Shown here: positions 58,688-64,000 of the stretch, in pieces
How the letters are laid out: each line of letters begins with the position of its first letter
Numbering within the stretch: position 1 is the first letter of the stretch
NCBI RefSeq assembly: GCF_000185145.2
Contig: NZ_GL833119.1
Span: 1,553,464 to 1,617,463 of the forward strand
Length of the DNA: 64,000 bases
From: Hoylesella oralis ATCC 33269
Lineage (GTDB): Bacteria > Bacteroidota > Bacteroidia > Bacteroidales > Bacteroidaceae
Reading direction: 5' to 3'
Notes under the pieces: generated by a model
What the model was told of the DNA's origin: nothing
Database searches by the model: none
What the model saw: the letters and a program-made list of their open reading frames with translations, nothing else
Position numbers and translations under genes: made by a program

Positions 58688-59890
58688 ATGAAATCTCTAA
58701 GAGAATTATATAAAATAGGGAAAGGACCTTCGAGTAGCCATACGATGGGACCACATAAGGCAGCTAAGATATATGCTTCGAAACATCCTGAAGCTGCTGC
58801 TTTCGAGGTAACATTGTATGGAAGTCTTGCCGCTACAGGCAAAGGACATATGACCGATGTGGCTATACAAGAAGTTTTGGAGAAAATTGCTCCAGTTACT
58901 ATTCTTTGGAAACCTCAAATATTTTTGCCGTTCCATCCTAATGGTATGGAATTTAAGGCATTTGATGTCGTAGGTAATGAAATTGATAAATGGACAGTAT
59001 ATAGTATAGGTGGTGGTGCTTTATCAGAAGGCGATGTGTCTGACAGTGTGTTCGATACGAGAGAAGTGTATGATCTTAACACGATGACGGAGATCATGCA
59101 TTGGTGTGAGAAGAATGGCAGAAGTTATTGGGAATATGTACAGAAATGCGAAGATGAGGATATTTGGGATTATTTGATGGAAGTGTGGAAAGTGATGCAG
59201 ACAGAGATTGAGAACGGTTTGGACCATGAAGGTGTGTTGCCAGGGCCGTTAAATCTCCCCCGTAAAGCAGCCACTTATTATGTAAAAGCAAGCGGATACA
59301 AGCAGTCTTTGCAAACCAGAGCGTTGGTATATGCCTATGCATTGGCTGCAAGCGAAGAGAATGCGGCGGGCGGTATTACCGTTACAGCACCCACATGTGG
59401 CGCTTCTGGAGTGGTGCCCGCAGTTTTGTATCATCTATCTAAAGGACATTCTTTCAGCGATATGCGTATTCTACATGCCTTGGCTACCGCAGGTCTGATT
59501 GGGAATATTGTAAAACAGAATGCTTCTATTTCGGGGGCTGATGTAGGATGTCAAGGAGAGGTGGGAGTCGCATGTGCCATGGCTTCGGCTGCAGCATGCC
59601 AGTTATTCGGTGGGAGTCCGGCACAGATTGAGTACGCAGCAGAGATGGGACTCGAACATCATCTTGGGATGACGTGTGATCCTGTATGCGGACTCGTTCA
59701 AATTCCTTGTATCGAACGCAATGCTTTTGCAGCAACACGAGCTCTTGATTCCAATCTTTATTCAGCATTCTCGGATGGTAAGCATCGCGTTTCGTTTGAT
59801 CGTGTGGTTAAGGTAATGAAGCAGACCGGTCACGATTTACCTTCCTTATATAAAGAAACTAGCGAAGGTGGACTTGCTTCGGAATTTTAA
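58688..59890 (+). CDS. sdaA: L-serine ammonia-lyase, iron-sulphur type
   Basis: 400 residues, single-chain enzyme that turns L-serine into pyruvate and ammonia. The N-terminal beta-type domain has GPSSSHTMGPHKAA. The C-terminal alpha-type domain has APTCGASGVVP, VGCQGEVGVACAMA and CDPVCGLVQIPCIERN, whose cysteines hold the oxygen-sensitive 4Fe-4S cluster. The start at 58688 is chosen because the promoter lies over the upstream ATG. A small frame follows after 4 bases. Confidence 0.95.
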   Translation: MKSLRELYKIGKGPSSSHTMGPHKAAKIYASKHPEAAAFEVTLYGSLAATGKGHMTDVAIQEVLEKIAPVTILWKPQIFLPFHPNGMEFKAFDVVGNEIDKWTVYSIGGGALSEGDVSDSVFDTREVYDLNTMTEIMHWCEKNGRSYWEYVQKCEDEDIWDYLMEVWKVMQTEIENGLDHEGVLPGPLNLPRKAATYYVKASGYKQSLQTRALVYAYALAASEENAAGGITVTAPTCGASGVVPAVLYHLSKGHSFSDMRILHALATAGLIGNIVKQNASISGADVGCQGEVGVACAMASAAACQLFGGSPAQIEYAAEMGLEHHLGMTCDPVCGLVQIPCIERNAFAATRALDSNLYSAFSDGKHRVSFDRVVKVMKQTGHDLPSLYKETSEGGLASEF

Positions 59891-59894
59891 AATA

Positions 59895-60056
59895 ATGCAT
59901 GATATGGTAAATTTTCACAGCCCGACAGTGGATGAAGACTTTCGTCGTGAAGAATTGATCCGGTTAATTGAACGCAAGGTAGAAACATTGACAGTTCAAG
60001 AACTTGAAGCCTTATACTACGGTATGTTAACGAGAGAAAATATAAACGATATATAA
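59895..60056 (+). CDS. Small helical protein, 53 residues
   Basis: Starts 4 bases after the sdaA stop. Reads MHDMVNFHSPTVDEDF, then RREELIRLIERKVETLTVQE, and ends in MLTRENINDI: an amphipathic helix rich in Glu, Leu and Arg. No known family. The tight spacing suggests a partner gene of sdaA, but so short a frame could be chance. Confidence 0.5.
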   Translation: MHDMVNFHSPTVDEDFRREELIRLIERKVETLTVQELEALYYGMLTRENINDI

Positions 60057-60140
60057 GTAGGGAACAAGAAAACCTTGCTAACGGAATTATTGTAATATTT
60101 ATTCTTTACGTGACGGCGACGTATTTTGACCTTACAACTT

Positions 60141-61988
60141 TTATAGGAACTGTTGAATAATGTTTATAAAGCTTTCTCCGTATTTCTTCTTTTTGAATTC
60201 GCCAATTCCTAAAATCTGTCCGAAATGTTCCATGTCAATAGGTTTATGCGTAGCCAGCAAGTGCAGAACCGCATCTGAGAAAATCATGTATGCCGGAATT
60301 CCTTGCTCTTTAGCTAACTCCATACGATGTTTGCGGAGAATTTGAAATAGTGCTTGATCTTCCTGTATATAAGGAGAAGCGATAACTGCAGGTGAAAGTC
60401 TCACTTCTGGAATAGGTTTCTTTCTTGTACGATTGTGAGGCATTGGAGATATTTTTTCTGCTTTATCGATAACAATCAATTCTGCACGTTTCTTTCCGAA
60501 GAGAACCTCTCTACCACTTGTTGTAATCTTTACATGGTGATGGTCGTTATAAGCGATTTCGATAAATCCCATTTGTAGCATTTGTAAGAAGTAATCGTGC
60601 CAGTCATCTGTCGAAACTTCTTTACCCGCACTGAAGGTCTTTATTTCCCAGAATCTGTTCTTAATAACTGTGTTCGATCGTATACCTCGCAGTATTTCGA
60701 TAGCAGTATTGATACCTATCTTCTCGCTTGTACGGAATACAGCGCTAAGCGCTTTCTGTATAATTTCTGTACCGTTGAACCGTTTTGGCGGATGGGTACA
60801 TACATCACAATTTCCGCAGTCGTGATCGGTTTGTTCATTAAAATAATTGAGCAGTATTCTGCGACGACACACGCTACTCTCGGCGTACTGACGCATATAG
60901 TTGAGCTTCTCCATGTTTAAGTTATGCTGCCTACTTTCTATTGCGAATTTTCGTAGCATTACAATGTCGGAAAGGTCATAAAAAAGAACTGTATCGGCAG
61001 GCGCGCCATCTCGTCCCGCACGCCCTATTTCCTGATAAAAGTTCTCAATGCTTTTAGGTAGATTGTAATGAATTACCCAACGAATATTACTTTTATCAAT
61101 GCCCATACCGAAAGCGATAGTGGCACAAATCACTTGTATTTGATCGTTTTTAAATAGATTCTGTATACGTGTCCGCTCTCCAGTACTTAGCCCTGCATGA
61201 TATGTGGCTGCGTCAATACCGAGTTTCTGCAATTCAACAGATACACTTTCGGTAATTTTGCGGCTCAGACAGTAGATGATACCTGATTCATTGACATGTG
61301 CCCTAATGAAATCTACAATATAGCGCATCTTAGCCTGTTTCTTATATCCTCGTTTCACAGAAAGTGATAAGTTGGAGCGGTCGAATGAGGAGATGAAGAC
61401 ACGGTGTTTGTGGTCATCACCGATATTTAGATGTAACTGCTTGATGATATCTTCGCGTGTGATACGGTCAGCAGTTGCCGTGAGTGCAATAATCGGTATC
61501 GTGGGGAACTTCTCCCGTAATATGCCAAGTCGAGCATACTCCGGGCGAAAATCGTGTCCCCACTGACTGATGCAATGCGCCTCGTCAATGGCGAATAGGC
61601 TGATATGTATGCTGGAGAATAGATGGGGTATTTCAGAGATAAGTCGTTCGGGTGATACATAAATGAGTTTCAGCTCGCCTGACATACATTTGCGTCGTAT
61701 CATGGTGTCTTGGTTAGCATCGTTGACGCTGTTTAATTCTTCGGCAGCAATACCGTTTGTTTTGAGGGCTTGTACTTGATCGTGCATCAAACTAATCAGT
61801 GGTGAGACGACTACGGCAGTACCTTGCATGGCGAGTGCTGGAATTTGGTAGCAGATGCTTTTGCCACCTCCTGTAGGCATGAGTACAAAACAATCTTGGC
61901 CTTGAATTATTTCTTGAATAATCTTTTCTTGGTTCGGTCTGAAAGAATTATAACCGTAATATTTTTTTAAAATATCTATAGCTTTCAT
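60141..61988 (-). CDS. recQ: ATP-dependent DNA helicase RecQ
   Basis: 615 residues. Walker A MPTGGGKSICYQIP, DEAH box with the RecQ motif (FAIDEAHCISQWGHDFRPEY), helicase C domain ending in QEIGRAGRDG, an RQC zinc site (CRRRILLNYFNE, then CGNCDVC), winged helix, and a C-terminal HRDC domain (about 530-615). It acts in recombination and repair of stalled forks. Single gene with a promoter box 20 bases upstream. Confidence 0.95.
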   Translation of the reverse strand: MKAIDILKKYYGYNSFRPNQEKIIQEIIQGQDCFVLMPTGGGKSICYQIPALAMQGTAVVVSPLISLMHDQVQALKTNGIAAEELNSVNDANQDTMIRRKCMSGELKLIYVSPERLISEIPHLFSSIHISLFAIDEAHCISQWGHDFRPEYARLGILREKFPTIPIIALTATADRITREDIIKQLHLNIGDDHKHRVFISSFDRSNLSLSVKRGYKKQAKMRYIVDFIRAHVNESGIIYCLSRKITESVSVELQKLGIDAATYHAGLSTGERTRIQNLFKNDQIQVICATIAFGMGIDKSNIRWVIHYNLPKSIENFYQEIGRAGRDGAPADTVLFYDLSDIVMLRKFAIESRQHNLNMEKLNYMRQYAESSVCRRRILLNYFNEQTDHDCGNCDVCTHPPKRFNGTEIIQKALSAVFRTSEKIGINTAIEILRGIRSNTVIKNRFWEIKTFSAGKEVSTDDWHDYFLQMLQMGFIEIAYNDHHHVKITTSGREVLFGKKRAELIVIDKAEKISPMPHNRTRKKPIPEVRLSPAVIASPYIQEDQALFQILRKHRMELAKEQGIPAYMIFSDAVLHLLATHKPIDMEHFGQILGIGEFKKKKYGESFINIIQQFL

Positions 61989-62008
61989 GTAATAAACAGA
62001 TATCTTGA

Positions 62009-62016
62009 CAAAGATA
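62009..62016 (-). promoter_or_regulatory. -7 promoter box of recQ
   Basis: TATCTTTG on the minus strand, 20 bases before the ATG. Confidence 0.7.
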
Positions 62017-62047
62017 CAATATTTTTATAAAAATGTATGTAAATAAC

Positions 62048-62078
62048 TTGATGAATAGAGAAATATTCATTATATTTG
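62048..62078 (+). promoter_or_regulatory. Promoter of the AraC-type gene
   Basis: TTG (62048-62050), 20 bases, then TATATTTG (62071-62078). It faces away from the recQ promoter. Confidence 0.7.
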
Positions 62079-62115
62079 CAACAAATAGGAGTATTCTAAT
62101 CATATTATTATCAAT

Positions 62116-62595
62116 ATGGCGAAATATAATATTACAGAAAAGAAAGAAAAGGAAGCCGCTTATAGAACTCTTGTTAGCCCCAAACTGATGGATGAGTTGA
62201 AAGAAAAGATGTTGAACGTTATTCTTTTCCAAAAAAAATATAAAGAAAAAGGTTATTCTGCAAAGCGTTTAGCGGAAGAACTTGGTACTAATACACGTTA
62301 TATTTCCGCTGTAGTGAATGTACGTTTCCATATGAATTATACATCGTTTATTAATAAATATAGGATAGAGGAGGCAATGGCACTATTGAGTGATAAACGG
62401 TATAAGGATTTAAATATGGAAGATATTTCCGATATGGTTGGCTTTGCAAATCGCCAATCTTTCTATGGCGCGTTTTTTAAAATTAATGGCTGTACTCCGC
62501 GCGATTACAAGATACGTCATTACGTCCAGCATCCGCTTCAAAAAGAGGAGCCCAAGAAAAGAGGGCGAAAGCCGGGTTTAAAGAATAGAAAATAA
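62116..62595 (+). CDS. Short AraC-type DNA-binding protein
   Basis: 159 residues: almost only an AraC-type double helix-turn-helix. The first HTH is KRLAEELGTNTRYISAVV and the second MEDISDMVGFANRQSFYGAF, with the family's closing TPRDYKIR. There is no ligand or sensor domain. The C-terminal tail KKRGRKPGLKNRK looks like an AT-hook, an extra contact for A/T-rich DNA. Such a protein may be a constitutive binder or a partner of a separate sensor. The peptidase gene at 62613 follows after 17 bases. Confidence 0.88.
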   Translation: MAKYNITEKKEKEAAYRTLVSPKLMDELKEKMLNVILFQKKYKEKGYSAKRLAEELGTNTRYISAVVNVRFHMNYTSFINKYRIEEAMALLSDKRYKDLNMEDISDMVGFANRQSFYGAFFKINGCTPRDYKIRHYVQHPLQKEEPKKRGRKPGLKNRK

Positions 62596-62612
62596 GCGAG
62601 TGAATAATTACT

Positions 62613-64000
62613 ATGCAAGAAAACTTTAGATTTTCAGACGAGCGCTTTGCCGATTTACAGTTGCTACGTTACCGTCTGAATGGTTTTGAAACGCTTTCTA
62701 CAAGACAGAAAGCGTTTATATATTTTCTTTCTAAAGCAACGCTATCGGGGAGGGATATTACAACCGATCAATTTGGGAAGTATAATTTATTGATACGGAA
62801 AATTCTTGAAGTGGTTCTTACGAAATACGAAGGTGACCGTAAGCAGGCAGATTTTAAAAGGCTTGAGGTTTATTTGAAACGATTGTGGTTTTCTAATGGT
62901 ATTTATCATCATTACGGTTATGAGAAATTCTTGCCGGAGTTTTCTCCCCATTTTTTTAAAGATATTCTTAAACAAGTAAGTTCATGGCTCCCTTTATCAG
63001 AAGAACAAACGGTTGATGAACTGTGCGAAGATATATTTCCTGTTATTTTTGATGCAACCGTTTTGCCAAAACGAGTAAATAAGAATGCAAGCGAAGATAT
63101 TGTGAAGACTTCCGCTTGTAATTTTTACGACCATGTGAGTCAGCAGGAAGTAGAAACGTTCTATGCTGCAATGAAAGATGCTACAGATGAAGAACCGCCA
63201 TCGTATGGACTAAATTCTAAATTAATTAAAAAGGGTGGTATCTTAACAGAAGATAGGTGGACGACGGAAAGCCTTTATGCCCCAGCAATCCGACAAATTG
63301 TATATTGGCTCAATAAAGCTAAAGATTATGCCGAGAATAAGCATCAGATAAAGGTTATAGATTTGCTGATCAAATATTACCGGACGGGCGATTTACGTGT
63401 GTTCAACACTTATTCTATCGAATGGTTGAAAGAAAAAGAAGGCAATGTGGACTTCGTGAATGGCTTTATAGAAGTGTATGGTGATCCACTCGGCATCAAG
63501 GGTTCGTGGGAAGGAATTGTGGAGTTTAAAGACTTAGAAGCCACTAAGAGAACTAATATAATCAGCTCGAACGCCCAATGGTTTGAAGACCATTCACCGG
63601 TAGATCGGCGCTTCAAAAAGCAAATAGTAAGAGGTGTAACGGCGAATGTTGTCTGTGCGGCAATGCTTGGTGGCGACGAATATCCATCTTCAGCAATAGG
63701 AATTAATCTTCCGAATGCAGATTGGATCCGTGCTAAATACGGTTCCAAAAGTGTAACTATTGCCAATCTAATTGAAGCATATAACCATGCAGCCCGAGGA
63801 AACGGTTTCTATGAAGAATTTGTTGTGGATGATGATACGCTTCAGAATATCGATAAATACGGTGATATTTGTGATAGTTTACATACAGACTTGCATGAGT
63901 GTCTCGGACATGGGAGTGGTCAGTTGCTTTCCGGAGTAGACTCCAACGCACTCGGAGCATACGGAGACATTATTGAAGAAGCGCGTGCCGATTTATTTGG
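62613..64000 (+). CDS. Dipeptidyl peptidase III (M49), incomplete at the window edge
   Basis: The frame starts at ATG 62613 (MQENFRFSDERFADLQLLRY) and runs open to the end of the window, over 460 codons. It shows the M49 zinc motif as HECLGHGSGQ (His-Glu-x-x-Gly-His) and the second motif as EEARAD, close to the family's EE-x-R/K-A-E/D. M49 peptidases cut dipeptides from short peptides. No signal peptide is seen. Bacteroides has a HECLGH type of DPP III; this is the same sort. The C-terminus is missing. Confidence 0.9.
   Translation, partial: MQENFRFSDERFADLQLLRYRLNGFETLSTRQKAFIYFLSKATLSGRDITTDQFGKYNLLIRKILEVVLTKYEGDRKQADFKRLEVYLKRLWFSNGIYHHYGYEKFLPEFSPHFFKDILKQVSSWLPLSEEQTVDELCEDIFPVIFDATVLPKRVNKNASEDIVKTSACNFYDHVSQQEVETFYAAMKDATDEEPPSYGLNSKLIKKGGILTEDRWTTESLYAPAIRQIVYWLNKAKDYAENKHQIKVIDLLIKYYRTGDLRVFNTYSIEWLKEKEGNVDFVNGFIEVYGDPLGIKGSWEGIVEFKDLEATKRTNIISSNAQWFEDHSPVDRRFKKQIVRGVTANVVCAAMLGGDEYPSSAIGINLPNADWIRAKYGSKSVTIANLIEAYNHAARGNGFYEEFVVDDDTLQNIDKYGDICDSLHTDLHECLGHGSGQLLSGVDSNALGAYGDIIEEARADLF

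Overview
The window is chromosomal DNA of a Bacteroidota bacterium, most likely of the order Bacteroidales and Prevotella-like. This rests on the Bacteroidota-type promoter element TAnnTTTG in front of most genes, a short primary sigma factor, and a family-typical gene set: Na+-Nqr, pyruvate phosphate dikinase, GldB-like lipoprotein, a second EF-G, dipeptidyl peptidases IV and III, and a ribosomal protein S16 with a long tail. The genus cannot be fixed from the sequence alone. No tRNA, rRNA, insertion sequence, phage gene or CRISPR array was seen.

Layout. 1-120 is a 22-bp tandem repeat. 169-9094 holds ppdK and a giant TamB-like gene on the minus strand, then a 41-bp array of tandem hairpins and a Bacteroidota-type unknown gene. 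9286-15211 is the complete nqrABCDEF operon with promoter and terminator. 15377-18340 holds an acidic unknown protein, a SemiSWEET sugar transporter, galE and rpsP. 18529-18661 looks like a free-standing small RNA. 19044-24015 carries clpC and an overlapping folK-like/M64 peptidase/lipoprotein operon. 24080-32290 carries a LysM glucosaminidase, a secreted lactonase, uraA with a small membrane protein, hemW, an EF-G2-like factor, a zinc-ribbon protein and a small lipoprotein. 32561-42983 carries mtaB, a glycosyltransferase, a gldB-like gene, a radical SAM gene, and a DPP IV-iorA-iorB-aminotransferase operon. 43002-53393 carries pgk, queC, radA, a solute-binding-like lipoprotein with a large TPR protein, rluA and an ABC-F factor. 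53472-64000 carries grpE, dnaJ, folC, the primary sigma factor, mgtC, sdaA, recQ, a short AraC-type regulator and the start of a dipeptidyl peptidase III.

How the genes fit together. Much of the set suits an anaerobic, peptide-using organism. DPP IV and DPP III release dipeptides; the aminotransferase and IorAB can turn aromatic amino acids into aryl-acyl-CoA with reduced ferredoxin; serine dehydratase feeds pyruvate; PPDK and Pgk link pyruvate and lower glycolysis; Nqr converts NADH oxidation into a sodium gradient. A second theme is translation and stress: EF-G2-like factor, ABC-F protein, GrpE-DnaJ, ClpC, RadA and RecQ.

Less ordinary items are the hairpin array before the unknown gene at 8075, the consensus promoter-terminator pair at 18529-18661 without a convincing gene, several promoters lying only 4-10 bases before the start codon, a TamB gene without a normal start codon, and the EF-G paralogue with altered GTPase motifs.
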